DNA from: Arcticibacter eurypsychrophilus
GTDB lineage: Bacteria > Bacteroidota > Bacteroidia > Sphingobacteriales > Sphingobacteriaceae
DNA length: 64,000 nt
Direction: 5' to 3'
Assembly: GCF_001730525.1 (NCBI RefSeq)
Contig: NZ_MDFN01000010.1
Span: 1-64,000, forward strand
A model generated the notes under the pieces. It made no database searches. It saw only the letters and a program-made list of their open reading frames with translations, and was not told where the DNA came from. Positions 18,625 to 28,417 of the stretch are shown here, one piece after another (within the stretch, counting starts at the first letter, position 1; every line of letters begins with the position of its first letter). Position numbers and translations under genes: made by a program.

Positions 18625-19083
18625 ATGGGAAATTTTAATGAAAAATCAATTGACAATTTAATGCATTTACTCTCCATATGTAATGATGGAAAACAGGGAT
18701 ATAAAACTGCAGCAGAGGACGTCGATTCCACAGAACTTAAAACTCTTTTTTCCATGTATTCCATTCAGCGTGCTGAGTTTGAAATGCAACTTAAAAAGGC
18801 TATTCATCAACTTGGAGGCAATCCTGACAATGAAACAGGTGGATCTATTGGAACCCTTCACCGGGTATGGATGGATATCAAAACAACTTTTACTAAAAAC
18901 GATGATGCGGCAATTCTAGAGGCTTGCGTCACCGGCGAAAAGTCCGCCCTGGAAGCATACGACAAAGGGTTAACAGATTTAGGTCTCGATGCCGAAATTG
19001 CGACTGCATTAGCTGATCAGCGTACAGGCATAGCGGATTGCCTTAAAAATATTCAAATACTGAAAGATCAATATGCAAATTGA
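18625..19083 (+). CDS. PA2169/DUF2383 family four-helix-bundle protein
   Basis: 152-residue soluble protein: NLMHLLSICNDGKQGYKTAAEDV, then GGNPDNETGGSIGTLHRVWMDIKTTF and ILEACVTGEKSALEAYDKGL. Members form ferritin-like helical bundles and are often stress-linked, but their biochemistry is unresolved. It stands alone between the divergent hybrid-kinase operon and the sigma-54 regulator. ATG start. Confidence 0.85.
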   Translation: MGNFNEKSIDNLMHLLSICNDGKQGYKTAAEDVDSTELKTLFSMYSIQRAEFEMQLKKAIHQLGGNPDNETGGSIGTLHRVWMDIKTTFTKNDDAAILEACVTGEKSALEAYDKGLTDLGLDAEIATALADQRTGIADCLKNIQILKDQYAN

Positions 19084-19103
19084 TCTTTCAACAAGTTTTA
19101 CGA

Positions 19104-19133
19104 GCGGGTTGTCTATGTGGCACCCGTTTTTTT
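19104..19133 (+). terminator. Probable terminator
   Basis: Short GC stem (CGGGT 19105-19109 with ACCCG 19122-19126, imperfect inner pairing) followed by seven Ts, just after the DUF2383 gene. Confidence 0.55.
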
Positions 19134-19211
19134 ATCGTTCAAACCAATGAAAAGTACAAATATCTAACCAATTACCTATTTTTGTAAATAGCTTATCATA
19201 AAGCTCTCACT

Positions 19212-20540
19212 ATGGCGAATATATTATTGGTGGAAGATGATACCACTTTTTCACTTATATTAGACAATTTCCTTCAAAAAAAAGGCCATAAGGTTCATGT
19301 AACACATACGTTAAAAGCCAGCTTAAAATCTCTGGAACAAAACAAATACGATCTACTGTTGCTTGATTATCGCCTTCCTGATGGTAATGGTCTTGAAGTA
19401 ATGGCTGCTGCACGAAATAATAATCCCAATATCCCTTCTATTATCATGACCAGCTTTCATGATGTAAGGACAGCTGTAAGAGCGATAAGATTAGGAGCAC
19501 ATGACTTTATCACTAAACCTGTAAACCCGGATGAACTTGAGATGATCCTCAATGATGCCTTAAACAGGAAACAACTAGCTCCTGAAATCAAACAAAATGA
19601 ACCTTCTACATTTATTGAGGGGGAAAGCACGGAATCAAAAAAACTACATAACTACATTGAACTGGTCGGCCCTACTGATATGTCTATCATTATTCAGGGT
19701 GAAAGTGGAACAGGGAAAGAATATGTAGCTAATTCCATTCATAAATCCAGTAAACGCGCTCAACGTCCTTTTGTAGCGATAGATTGCGGCTCCATATCGA
19801 AAGACCTCGCTTCCAGTGAATTATTTGGTCATGTTAAAGGTGCTTTTACAGGTGCGTTATCTGATAAAAAAGGACAATTTGAGGTCGCTGACGGCGGAAC
19901 CCTTTTTCTGGACGAAGTAGGCAATCTTAGCTATGAAGTTCAGGTCCAGTTATTAAGGGCCATTCAAGAACGTGTTATACAACCATTAGGAAGTAACAAG
20001 CAGATTAAAATAGATGTGCGAATTGTTGCAGCGACTAACGATGACCTGTTGAACAGTGTAGCCAAAGGGGAGTTCCGCGAAGACCTCTATCACCGCTTAA
20101 ATGAATTTAAAATCCATGTTCCCGCTTTAAGAAGTCGTAATGGCGATTTTAAAGTATTTCTTTATCATTTTATTACGCTAGCTAATGCCGAACTGGACAG
20201 GAATGTAAAGAACTTATCGCCTGAAGTGACCCATGTTTTTGAACAGTATGACTGGCCTGGAAATTTAAGGGAATTAAAAAATGTAATCAGGCGCATGGTA
20301 TTACTAACCCGGGGCGAAGAAGCTGGAATTGAATCATTACCCGATGAAATGATTGACTCTCTTCACCAGGCTCCCAAACCAACAGGCACTGACCTTAAAG
20401 CACTCAATGAAGCAAACGAAAGAGAACTCATACAGGAAACACTTCGCAAAGTAAAGTACAATAAAACTCAGGCGGCAAAATTATTAAACATAGACCGCAC
20501 AACGCTTTATAATAAAATGGAAAAATATCAGATTGAATAA
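19212..20540 (+). CDS. Sigma-54-dependent response regulator, NtrC family
   Basis: 442 residues in three domains: receiver ([14 protein letters not shown], Asp in [13 protein letters not shown], Lys in FITKPVNP), AAA+ sigma-54 activator (Walker [15 protein letters not shown] loop in [13 protein letters not shown], Walker [14 protein letters not shown]-finger region [12 protein letters not shown]) and a Fis-type helix-turn-helix ([18 protein letters not shown]). It should bind enhancers and activate RpoN promoters when phosphorylated. Its gene ends inside the end of a convergent HPt-bearing hybrid kinase (13-bp overlap), which suggests they are a pair. A TATTTTTG element at 19177-19184 may be its own promoter. 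Confidence 0.94.
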   Translation: MANILLVEDDTTFSLILDNFLQKKGHKVHVTHTLKASLKSLEQNKYDLLLLDYRLPDGNGLEVMAAARNNNPNIPSIIMTSFHDVRTAVRAIRLGAHDFITKPVNPDELEMILNDALNRKQLAPEIKQNEPSTFIEGESTESKKLHNYIELVGPTDMSIIIQGESGTGKEYVANSIHKSSKRAQRPFVAIDCGSISKDLASSELFGHVKGAFTGALSDKKGQFEVADGGTLFLDEVGNLSYEVQVQLLRAIQERVIQPLGSNKQIKIDVRIVAATNDDLLNSVAKGEFREDLYHRLNEFKIHVPALRSRNGDFKVFLYHFITLANAELDRNVKNLSPEVTHVFEQYDWPGNLRELKNVIRRMVLLTRGEEAGIESLPDEMIDSLHQAPKPTGTDLKALNEANERELIQETLRKVKYNKTQAAKLLNIDRTTLYNKMEKYQIE

Positions 20541-23014
20541 ACTTCTGTCGTTAACTGTTCCAGCTCATCAATCAATCCATTTATTCTTTCTTTCTGTGCA
20601 TCTTCTACTACAGGGTGTGCATAAAGAAGAAGTTCCTCCTCTCTAAATTTTCTTCCCAGATCTTTTGCACCTACCTGAGCCGTGCGCCCTGCAATACGAT
20701 GCAACAACAAAGCAACCGTTTCATTTTCTTTGCTCTCCACACTCGCTTTTAATTCTTTTACGTCATCACGCGAATCATCACAAAAGCGCTCCAAAATCTT
20801 CTTTACGACAGATTCATCACCCATTGCCATTTTCCCAATCGCCGTCAAATCCAGCCCTTCATGCGGAATCACTAACGACACATCTACTTTCGCAACAGGC
20901 TGGCTATACAATACATCTACCAGATCACTTTCTTTGAACGGCTTCATTAATAACGCGTCAAATCCTTGATTGAGGATTGAAACACGTTCTTCAGGAAGCG
21001 CCTGTGCCGTTAAAGCAATTATCTTTACAGCAGCCGGCAATATTTCCCTCATACGGCGGCAAAGCTCCAACCCAGTCATTTCAGGCATCCTGATATCCAT
21101 CATGATCATCTCCAGATCATCAGGTACAGATTCCGCCAGCATTAGCGATGGCAGATTAAAAGACTTATATCGAATGCCATGTTTATCCAATAAAGTACAG
21201 CACAGCTGAAGAATAAAAGCATCATCATCAACTAACCAAACCAGCCCCGGAAACCCCTCCGTGCTTTCTGGTAAAGCTTTTATGATCTTCATATTTTCCC
21301 TTGGCACCGTATACTTCAGATGAAGGGTAAAACAGGTCCCTATTGCCGGTTTACTTTGAACCTCTATGCGTCCACCCTGCCCTTCCACTAGTGCCTTTAC
21401 TATACTTAAACCTAAACCCGTACCGTTTTCATTGCTAAAAGCATTGTTGCCGGCTTGTTCGAATTCAGCGAATATGCGGAGAAGATCTTCTTCCGAGATC
21501 CCAGCTCCCGAATCAATCACTTCAATAGTCAGGTACGATTTCCTCTTGATAATACGGCTTTTTACATTCACGATGATCTCTCCTGATTCCGTGAACTTAA
21601 TCGCATTACCAATCAAATTGAATAAAATCTGCTTCAGCCTAAATGGGTCTCCTATTAATAAAGAGGAGCCTGTAATCAGATTATTGAACCTTAAACCAAG
21701 AGATTTCTTCTCTGCCTGTGGGGTCATTATGGTCACAACTTCTTCCATAACTCCCGAAACATCAAACAAACTCCTGGTAAACTTAAATTTACCGGATACA
21801 ATGCGGCTATAGTCCAGCACCTCATTCACAATATGCAATAAATGGATCGATGAACCATATATTGCATCCACGTTTTTCTTATCAATCTTTTCCTGGTCCT
21901 TCAGTTGTTCTGCATAACCAATGATAGATTGAAGTGGCGTTCGGATCTCATGACTCATGCTGGATAAAAACCGTTGTTTTGCTTGTCCATGATACTCCGC
22001 TTCATCTCTGGCGGCTTCCAGTTCTTCCCGATACGTATTACTTCTACTGATATCCGTTAATATTAAGTAAGCAAGAAACGCAGTAATAAACATGAATGTC
22101 AGCATAATCAGCTGGATCCGGTCTGCACTATGATTCACCACTCCTCTCGCTTTACTCGTATTCACTTCAACCTGTTTCAACACGTCCTTCTCTACTTGCT
22201 GAAGCACGTCAAGAATCTGATTAATCAGAATATTTCCAGCATTAGCAAGCTCTATTTCCTGATTAATAAACCGATTACTTCTTTGCTTTTGCCTGATTGC
22301 TAAACCCTTAACCGCATCTTCCATCTCCTGAATCACACTATCGGTGTTAGCACGGGCTACAGTATCAATCGTAATATTAATTTCTTTCTTTATTTCAGGA
22401 GAAACGGTATTCCCTTTCTTTTTTCCAAACAATCGATTGAAAAAACCACGGTCCCTCACTACTTTCTCTGAAGGTGTAGTGGTGGTGGATTGTGTTTGTT
22501 CCGTTTTCACAATCGTACTGTCCATCTCAGATGAACTCCGGTTGATCAAACCGGTAAGCGAATTGATCTGACTCGAAAAAACACGGTCATTAATCAACCC
22601 TTCCCGAACGCGCAGATAACTTAGAAATAAGCTATCCCGTTTCTTCAGGAGGTCCTGCATCTTATCTACCTGTCCGATCTGAAATTTTTGATGACGATAA
22701 AGTTTTTTTAATATATTCATCTTCCAGCGGATCGAATCAGATTCCCTGATAAAGGACTTGTAAGATACAGGGGTCTTCTGCATATTCTGGCTGCGCTGAA
22801 ATTGATCCAGTTTGGTGATATCGCGGAATAACTGATTGACAATAAGCAATTTTTTATCAGGAGCAGCTATAGTCACAACTGTCGTAAGCATTTTCTTGAA
22901 GGCAACTTTACTAACCGTCCAGGCTAAAATAAAGGCAATAAATCCGATTGAAAAAGCAATAATTACCTTTCCCTTTAATGAATTTGTAAAGGAACTTTTC
23001 CTTAAATAGCTCAT
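20528..23014 (-). CDS. Hybrid histidine kinase with REC and HPt domains
   Basis: 828 residues. N-terminal TM (VIIAFSIGFIAFILAWTV), a roughly 260-residue periplasmic helical sensor, second TM (IQLIMLTFMFITAFLAYLIL), HisKA with FLSSMSHEIRTPLQS, HATPase (NLIGNAIKFTESG, DSGAGIS, NGTGLGLSIVKAL), receiver with Asp in MIMMDIRMPEMTGLE and Lys in LLMKPFKESD, and a C-terminal HPt with LLHRIAGRTAQVGA (His in the H-R-I-A-G position). Such HPt outputs need a separate receiver; the convergent sigma-54 regulator is the natural partner (inference). The periplasmic domain is not recognised. Confidence 0.92.
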   Translation of the reverse strand: MSYLRKSSFTNSLKGKVIIAFSIGFIAFILAWTVSKVAFKKMLTTVVTIAAPDKKLLIVNQLFRDITKLDQFQRSQNMQKTPVSYKSFIRESDSIRWKMNILKKLYRHQKFQIGQVDKMQDLLKKRDSLFLSYLRVREGLINDRVFSSQINSLTGLINRSSSEMDSTIVKTEQTQSTTTTPSEKVVRDRGFFNRLFGKKKGNTVSPEIKKEINITIDTVARANTDSVIQEMEDAVKGLAIRQKQRSNRFINQEIELANAGNILINQILDVLQQVEKDVLKQVEVNTSKARGVVNHSADRIQLIMLTFMFITAFLAYLILTDISRSNTYREELEAARDEAEYHGQAKQRFLSSMSHEIRTPLQSIIGYAEQLKDQEKIDKKNVDAIYGSSIHLLHIVNEVLDYSRIVSGKFKFTRSLFDVSGVMEEVVTIMTPQAEKKSLGLRFNNLITGSSLLIGDPFRLKQILFNLIGNAIKFTESGEIIVNVKSRIIKRKSYLTIEVIDSGAGISEEDLLRIFAEFEQAGNNAFSNENGTGLGLSIVKALVEGQGGRIEVQSKPAIGTCFTLHLKYTVPRENMKIIKALPESTEGFPGLVWLVDDDAFILQLCCTLLDKHGIRYKSFNLPSLMLAESVPDDLEMIMMDIRMPEMTGLELCRRMREILPAAVKIIALTAQALPEERVSILNQGFDALLMKPFKESDLVDVLYSQPVAKVDVSLVIPHEGLDLTAIGKMAMGDESVVKKILERFCDDSRDDVKELKASVESKENETVALLLHRIAGRTAQVGAKDLGRKFREEELLLYAHPVVEDAQKERINGLIDELEQLTTEVYSI

Positions 23015-23022
23015 GTATTTGT

Positions 23023-24396
23023 TTAAAATCCAGCAGACACACGCTCAGGATATTTTGAAGCATGGTTCATGATGATATTCCTAATATAATCATTGGAGGG
23101 GTATAACTCCAAATATGGTTTTATAGTAGCAAGATTTGAGAAGTCCATTTTGTTGGAAACATATCCCATTCCGTGTAGGTTTCCCTGCTCCATCATGATA
23201 ATACTTTTTTCTTCATCCGTGCGTCCTTTACCTATAAGCAAAAAAGAAGGCAGTATTGTTTTTAAATCTGAAACTGCATGATTTACCCTGATATTATAAA
23301 ATCCAGCATCCTCTTTTCCACAACAAGCACCATGGCATCCCGTATCGGAAGAATGTATCTCACACACCTTACCTGTTTTTTGAACAAAACAGAGGCGCGG
23401 GCATAACTCGAACTTTTTGATAAGGTTATGAAGCAGACTATAACCTTCAGAAATAGTATTAAAACTATGAAGCGGGGATGAATTTTTTCGCTTTTTATCA
23501 ATGACCAAGCGCAGATAACCTTTTTGATCCTCATAGGTATATAAGCCATAAGCGGCTTCAAACCGTTTCATGGAGCGGTTATTTGCAGGCCATAACCGTT
23601 TTATTTCAACAGCTTCCAGGATGAAGGCCATAAGCTCTGTTCCGCAGGTTCTATGACTGATGAAGCATACATTTTTTAAAAACTCCTGACGCTGTTTCCC
23701 TGCATTATTACCTGTAAAATGAGAACACACCCTCTTTTTGATATTGATCGCTTTACCTACATAGATCACTTTTCCTCGATTATCATGAAAATAATAAACA
23801 CCAGGATGTTTTGGTAATTGATCAATGTCTGATTTTTGCAGATGAGGAGGAAGCTGCTGCTCGCTCGTTTTTTTATTAATAAACTGCTCTACGTGACCAT
23901 TGAGGTCATTTTTTAACAACATAGAAAATAGCACTGCAGTAGCTTCTGCATCTCCTGAAGCACGATGACGGTCTGTATTTGGAATATTTAAACTGTGGCA
24001 TAGTTTTCCCAGACTGTATGAAGGAAGACCAGGAAATATCCTTCTTCCCAGGCGAATGGTACACAGCTTTTTACAATTCAGTTCGTACCCGGATGCAGCT
24101 AAATGATGTTTTAAAAAGGAATAATCGAAGTTGACGTTATGCGCCACAAAAACAGTTGAACTGATCAAACTAAAAACTTCTCCTGCTATTTCATTAAAAG
24201 AAGGAGCATCCTTAACCATTTCATCATTAATACCGGTTAAAGATTGAATAAAATAAGGGATAGAAGTACCTGGATTTACAAGTGAGTGAAACCTTTTGGT
24301 TATAGAGCTTCCGTCATGAATGAGAATCGCAATATCGGTAATACCATTTGAAGAAGCATGGCCACCTGTAGTTTCGATATCGACAATAGCATACAT
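23023..24396 (-). CDS. DEDDh exonuclease fused to GIY-YIG nuclease domain
   Basis: 457 residues. Residues 1-165 form a DnaQ-like 3'-5' exonuclease: IVDIETTGG with acidic residues 6 and 8, HNVNFDYSFL, HRASGDAEATA. Residues about 195-280 form a UvrC-like GIY-YIG domain: GVYYFHDNRGKVIYVGKAINIKKRVCSHF. A C-terminal Cys-rich part follows (KLCTIRLG earlier; CPRLCFVQKTGKVCEIHSSDTGCHGACCG). The same fusion is known in Actinobacteria and Bacteroidota as a Cho/UvrC-like repair nuclease; the role in repair is inference. Starts 9 bp before the hybrid kinase start on the same strand, so they may share a transcript. Confidence 0.88.
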   Translation of the reverse strand: MYAIVDIETTGGHASSNGITDIAILIHDGSSITKRFHSLVNPGTSIPYFIQSLTGINDEMVKDAPSFNEIAGEVFSLISSTVFVAHNVNFDYSFLKHHLAASGYELNCKKLCTIRLGRRIFPGLPSYSLGKLCHSLNIPNTDRHRASGDAEATAVLFSMLLKNDLNGHVEQFINKKTSEQQLPPHLQKSDIDQLPKHPGVYYFHDNRGKVIYVGKAINIKKRVCSHFTGNNAGKQRQEFLKNVCFISHRTCGTELMAFILEAVEIKRLWPANNRSMKRFEAAYGLYTYEDQKGYLRLVIDKKRKNSSPLHSFNTISEGYSLLHNLIKKFELCPRLCFVQKTGKVCEIHSSDTGCHGACCGKEDAGFYNIRVNHAVSDLKTILPSFLLIGKGRTDEEKSIIMMEQGNLHGMGYVSNKMDFSNLATIKPYLELYPSNDYIRNIIMNHASKYPERVSAGF

Positions 24397-24448
24397 AGTA
24401 CAAACTTACTAAATACTAACATATTTAGCTACAAGAAAATACAATAAG

Positions 24449-24482
24449 GATGCAGCTCTTACTAGAAAGTAAAAGATGCATC
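24449..24482 (-). terminator. Possible terminator of the RRM gene
   Basis: Bulged hairpin: GATGCA/TGCATC with inner TCTT/AAGA pairing, followed on the minus strand by a moderately T-rich run. Lies just after the RRM gene. Confidence 0.35.
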
Positions 24483-24495
24483 TTTATTATGTAAC

Positions 24496-24834
24496 TTAGT
24501 AAGATCCTGAATCGCGACCGCCTTTCTGGTATCCACCTTTATTGTATGAACCGCGATCACCTCCGCCAAAGCCACCTTTACGTCCACCATTCGGTTTTTC
24601 TTCCGCCTGGGTAACGGCAATTGCTCTGCCAAAAATCTCAAGTCCATTTAAATCTAAAATTGCTTTCTTTGCCTGTTCGTCATCAGGCATTTCCACAAAT
24701 CCAAAGCCTTTCTTTCTTCCCGTTTCTTTGTCCAGGACAAGTTTTACAGAAGATACTTCACCATATTCTTCAAATGTTTCCTTGATATCACTTTCTTCAA
24801 GTTTGAAGGGTAGGCTTGCCACAAAAATTTTCAT
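24496..24834 (-). CDS. RNA-binding protein with one RRM domain
   Basis: 112 residues. RRM fold with RNP2 IFVASL at the N-terminus and RNP1 KGFGFVEM near residue 43, then a Gly/Arg/Tyr-rich tail (GGRKGGFGGGDRGSY). This is the bacterial RRM/glycine-rich type, thought to act as an RNA chaperone, often under cold or stress; the exact role here is unknown. The 209-bp upstream gap (24835-25043) is AT-rich with an 11-T run and no gene, and may hold a long 5' leader. Confidence 0.9.
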   Translation of the reverse strand: MKIFVASLPFKLEESDIKETFEEYGEVSSVKLVLDKETGRKKGFGFVEMPDDEQAKKAILDLNGLEIFGRAIAVTQAEEKPNGGRKGGFGGGDRGSYNKGGYQKGGRDSGSY

Positions 24835-25043
24835 CGTAATTTAGTATTTGAGTTAACTGGAGTAGGTAATTTGTTAATTAGTATAAGGGGTTTTGTTAAT
24901 TTAATGCTCTTCTATTTTTACTTGTTTTCGTGTTACAATATAGGGAGAATTTTAATTAAACGAATTTTTTTTTTAAATTTGTCCATTTATTTCACAAAAA
25001 GGTAACTATTAGCAGATTAATACGTTAAAGTGAGAAAAATAGA

Positions 25044-25748
25044 CTAAAAATTAGGTTTCAATACATATTTTTCATAAAATTTGAATATATGCTCAGCTGC
25101 TTCTTCTGCTGTATCCACCAATCTGTACAAATTTAAATCGTCGGAACTAATATTTTTTGCTTCCAGCATGTGATTTTCAAACCAACTCATCAGGGGCTCC
25201 CAATAATCCTTGCCTACCAACACAATTGGAAACCGGGCTATCTTTCCGGTCTGAATTAAAGTAATCGCTTCAAACAGCTCATCCATAGTACCAAAGCCTC
25301 CCGGCAGAACAATGTATCCTTGCGAATACTTCATGAACATCACCTTGCGGACAAAGAAATAATCAAACTCCAGCAGTTTGTCCCGGTCGATATACTTATT
25401 ATGAAACTGTTCAAAAGGCAGATCAATATTCAATCCAACGGACTTCCCCCCTGCTTCATAAGCGCCTTTATTTGCCGCTTCCATAATTCCAGGTCCACCC
25501 CCGGAAATCACGCCGTATCCCCTTTCGGTGAGCAAACGTCCTATCGTTTCTGCTAATTTATAATATTTACTATCCTGCGAGGTCCTTGCCGATCCAAACA
25601 CAGAAACACATGGACCTATTTTTGCCAGTTTATCAAAGCCATCTACAAACTCAGCCATGATTTTAAATATCTGCCAGGAATCAGTCACTTTGATATCCTG
25701 CCAGTTCTTATTCTCGAATGCACTTCTAATCTTATCGTCGCTAATCAT
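25044..25748 (-). CDS. LOG/TIGR00730-family Rossmann protein
   Basis: 234 residues with the two family signatures GGGPGIMEAANKGAYEAGGKSVGLNI and LPGGFGTMDELFEAITLIQTGK. These proteins (often mislabelled lysine decarboxylase) hydrolyse nucleoside 5'-monophosphates, in plants and some bacteria cytokinin riboside monophosphates. The physiological substrate in this organism is unknown. Divergent from recR with a 72-bp gap. Confidence 0.88.
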   Translation of the reverse strand: MISDDKIRSAFENKNWQDIKVTDSWQIFKIMAEFVDGFDKLAKIGPCVSVFGSARTSQDSKYYKLAETIGRLLTERGYGVISGGGPGIMEAANKGAYEAGGKSVGLNIDLPFEQFHNKYIDRDKLLEFDYFFVRKVMFMKYSQGYIVLPGGFGTMDELFEAITLIQTGKIARFPIVLVGKDYWEPLMSWFENHMLEAKNISSDDLNLYRLVDTAEEAAEHIFKFYEKYVLKPNF

Positions 25749-25808
25749 ATTAGAATATAATATTAAAGTCTAAATATACATCCATTCTTATTAATTCATA
25801 ACCATCAT

Positions 25809-25816
25809 TAACTTTG
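25809..25816 (+). promoter_or_regulatory. -7 element upstream of recR
   Basis: TAACTTTG matches TAnnTTTG and ends 4 nt before the recR ATG, so the transcript would be nearly leaderless. No good -33 TTG was found. Confidence 0.45.
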
Positions 25817-25820
25817 CAAA

Positions 25821-26426
25821 ATGAATTTTTCATCACGTCTACTGGAAAATGCGGTTAATGAATTTTCTAAGCTTCCCGGTATAGGTCAAAAAACTGCATT
25901 ACGACTCGTTCTGCATCTGCTCAGTCAGCCATCCGAAGATGTCGGTCGTTTCAGTGAATCCATCATCCGCTTAAAGAAAGAAATTCGCTTCTGCAAAATC
26001 TGTGGTAATATTTCCGATGCGGAGGTATGCGAAATATGCACTTCTCCTAAAAGAGATAAAACCCTGATTTGTATTGTGGAAGATACCCGTGATGTGATGG
26101 CTATTGAAAACACAAACCAGTATTTTGGAGTCTACCATGTTTTAGGAGGATTAATTTCTCCTATGGATGGAGTAGGTCCATCGGAGCTAAATATTGAACC
26201 ATTGGTGGAACGGGCGCGGACATCCCCGGTACAGGAAGTAATCCTTGCCTTGAGTGCGACCATGGAGGGCGATACCACGATCTTTTATATCTATAAAAAG
26301 CTAAAAGATTTCCCATGTAAAATCAGTACCATTGCTCGTGGAATAGCCTTTGGCGGAGAAATAGAGTATGCTGATGAGATTACCCTGGCCCGTTCCATTG
26401 CCACACGCGTCCCTTATGGGGTTTAA
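25821..26426 (+). CDS. recR: Recombination mediator RecR
   Basis: 201 residues. RecR works with RecO (and RecF) to load RecA at gapped DNA. N-terminal helix-hairpin-helix ([20 protein letters not shown]), zinc finger [16 protein letters not shown], and Toprim domain ([27 protein letters not shown], then [13 protein letters not shown] and [21 protein letters not shown]). Length normal. Stands alone, divergent from the LOG-family gene. Confidence 0.96.
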   Translation: MNFSSRLLENAVNEFSKLPGIGQKTALRLVLHLLSQPSEDVGRFSESIIRLKKEIRFCKICGNISDAEVCEICTSPKRDKTLICIVEDTRDVMAIENTNQYFGVYHVLGGLISPMDGVGPSELNIEPLVERARTSPVQEVILALSATMEGDTTIFYIYKKLKDFPCKISTIARGIAFGGEIEYADEITLARSIATRVPYGV

Positions 26427-26510
26427 CCATTCGGCTGTTAAGTTTAATCTTCTGGAATATCAATTTTTAATTTTAGGAGTCTGAATTTAAAATATATGGA
26501 ACATGAGTTC

Positions 26511-26577
26511 AACACCTTTAGAATATCAATTTACCACCTGTAAAACAATAATTTAACACCTTTGGAATATAAATTTA
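26511..26577. repeat. Two 23-bp imperfect direct repeats
   Basis: Copies at 26511-26533 and 26555-26577 (AACACCTTT(a/g)GAATAT(c/a)AATTTA), two mismatches, 44 bp apart, with a partial third copy near 26451-26465. Between recR and the SDR gene; function unknown. Confidence 0.6.
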
Positions 26578-26589
26578 AAGAATCTTGCT

Positions 26590-27405
26590 TTGAGTCTTAA
26601 AAACAAAACGGTCATTATAACCGGAGCTTCATCCGGAATAGGCAAATCATGTGCGGAAGAATTCGCACGACAAGGAGCCAACCTCGTGTTAGGCGCCCGG
26701 CAGTATGTCACACTTTGCGAAATTGCCCAGGAGATTGAAAAAAAATATGCAGTAAACGCCATCGCTGTACAATGTGACGTATCTCGGGAAGAGGACTGCA
26801 AACAGCTAATCCAACAAGGTTTGATCACCTTCGGAAGTATTGACATACTGATTAACAACGCAGGAATTAGTATGCGGGCATTGTTTAAAGACCTGGACCT
26901 GGTCGTGATCAGAAACCTGATGGACGTTAATTTCTGGGGAACGGTATATTGCACCAAATATGCCATGCCTGAATTGCTAAAAGCCCGGGGCTCAGTAGTG
27001 GGCATATCTTCCATTGCCGGCTATAGGGGACTCCCCGGCCGAACAGGATATTCGGCTTCGAAGTTTGCCATGAATGGCTTTCTGGAAGCACTAAGGGTGG
27101 AGAACTTAAAAACAGGTCTGCACGTAATGATTGCTGCGCCAGGTTTTACAGCATCGAATATCAGGAACACAGCACTGGCAAAAGATGGCCGCCAACAGGG
27201 AGAAACGAGTATGGATGAGGAAAAGATGATGTCATCTGATGAAGTGGCAAGACATATTGTACAGGCGGTTATCAATAAAAAACGGACTTTAATTTTAACC
27301 CGTCAGGGTAAACTGGCTGTATTATTGAATAAACTGATTCCTGCCTGGGTAGATAAAAAGGTATATGAGCTGTTTACCAGAGAGAAGGATGCCTTAATTA
27401 AGTAA
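26590..27405 (+). CDS. Short-chain dehydrogenase/reductase
   Basis: 271 residues, classical SDR. Cofactor motif TGASSGIGKS at residues about 11-20, NNAGIS, catalytic Ser in VGISSIAGYRG and YxxxK in GYSASKFAMNG. An unusual hydrophobic C-terminal extension (LAVLLNKLIPAWVDKKVYELF) is typical of the DHRS7/membrane-associated SDR group. Substrate unknown. Start is TTG at 26590; no ATG occurs before the Rossmann motif, so I accept TTG. Confidence 0.87.
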   Translation: MSLKNKTVIITGASSGIGKSCAEEFARQGANLVLGARQYVTLCEIAQEIEKKYAVNAIAVQCDVSREEDCKQLIQQGLITFGSIDILINNAGISMRALFKDLDLVVIRNLMDVNFWGTVYCTKYAMPELLKARGSVVGISSIAGYRGLPGRTGYSASKFAMNGFLEALRVENLKTGLHVMIAAPGFTASNIRNTALAKDGRQQGETSMDEEKMMSSDEVARHIVQAVINKKRTLILTRQGKLAVLLNKLIPAWVDKKVYELFTREKDALIK

Positions 27406-27487
27406 GGGTTGATTGGTTAATTTTCTTTGATTTACTGGGGATTGATGGTAACGTTTGAGTTAATGATGGCATAATGTTGCTATAATA

Positions 27488-27539
27488 AGTCCGACATAAG
27501 TCCATGTATTACTGTCAAAACATGGACTTATGTCGGACT
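27488..27539. repeat. 20-bp perfect inverted repeat with four AAGTCC half-sites
   Basis: Arms 27488-27507 and 27520-27539, 12-nt loop, no U-tract on either strand. Each arm holds two AAGTCC copies; on the left arm the ATAAGTCC copies are 11 bp apart (27485 and 27496). Lies 126 bp before the DUF1003 ATG. Could be an operator, a mobile-element remnant or an mRNA hairpin. Confidence 0.75.
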
Positions 27540-27665
27540 CAACATAGATTCAATTTGGAATCATTTATATCAGTGTTACTCTTGTCATAGGATTATATTA
27601 AGTTTAACAGACAATTCAGGCTATTGCACCCTATTCTAATTAAATTTATCAGGCATAAAATATCA

Positions 27666-28385
27666 ATGGGAAAAGAAAAATGTTTTATCACAGGAAAAGA
27701 ATTTGAAAAAAAAGATCTGGTCCACGCTGATACCATTAGGAGAAATCTGTTGGACTTCATCAAAAAAGACTATCCTAAAATTACCAGCGAGGTTCTTATC
27801 AGTCAGGAAGCGCTAAAAATTTACCGTCAGAAATATCTTGAAAGTATTATCATTGATGAATCAGGAGACCTTGATAAAATGGAACAGGAAGTGATACAGG
27901 CTATAGCTGGGCAGGAACTGGTGTCGGAGAATCTAGCTAAAGGTGATTCTAAAAATCCCAACTTCGGACAGCGACTTGCAGACAGGGTAGCTACTTTTGG
28001 CGGAAGCTGGACTTTTATTATTTTCTTCTTTACCTTACTGCTTCTATGGATTTTATTAAACTCTATTATCCTTGCGACCAAAGCTTTTGATCCCTATCCC
28101 TATATTCTTATGAACCTGATTCTATCCTGTATTGCAGCTTTGCAGGCTCCGGTAATTATGATGAGTCAGAACAGGCAGGAGACCAAGGATCGCCAGAGAA
28201 GTGAATATGATTATAAAGTAAATCTCAAGGCTGAGCTTGAAATCAGGATGCTTCATGAGAAAATTGATCATCTGATGATGCACCAGACCCAGAAACTATT
28301 GGAATTGCAGCAGATGCAGATGGATCTTCTAGAAGATATGGCTGATAAGAAAGACCGGGATAATCTTTCGAAACATGAAAACTAA
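27666..28385 (+). CDS. DUF1003 membrane protein
   Basis: 239 residues from the ATG at 27666; the frame is open back to a TTG at 27624 but MGKEKCFITGKEFEKKD looks like the natural N-terminus, with a CxxxG element. The DUF1003 core follows: LADRVATFGGSWTFIIFFFTLLLLWILLNS and YILMNLILSCIAALQAPVIMMSQNRQETKDRQR with two TM helices, then a coiled C-terminal tail. Function of the family is unknown. It may be co-transcribed with the VirJ-like gene 32 bp downstream. Confidence 0.88.
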   Translation: MGKEKCFITGKEFEKKDLVHADTIRRNLLDFIKKDYPKITSEVLISQEALKIYRQKYLESIIIDESGDLDKMEQEVIQAIAGQELVSENLAKGDSKNPNFGQRLADRVATFGGSWTFIIFFFTLLLLWILLNSIILATKAFDPYPYILMNLILSCIAALQAPVIMMSQNRQETKDRQRSEYDYKVNLKAELEIRMLHEKIDHLMMHQTQKLLELQQMQMDLLEDMADKKDRDNLSKHEN

Positions 28386-28417
28386 ATGATAATACCCTTT
28401 ATTTATTACCAGCAGAT

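Noticed and set aside
20665-21812. Several + strand frames of 60-150 codons opposite the hybrid kinase
   Set aside because: They lie fully inside the kinase coding region and have no recognisable domains; shadow frames.
24473-24484. AAGATGCATCTT palindrome as a regulator site
   Set aside because: It lies in a hairpin after the RRM gene; the terminator reading explains it equally well.
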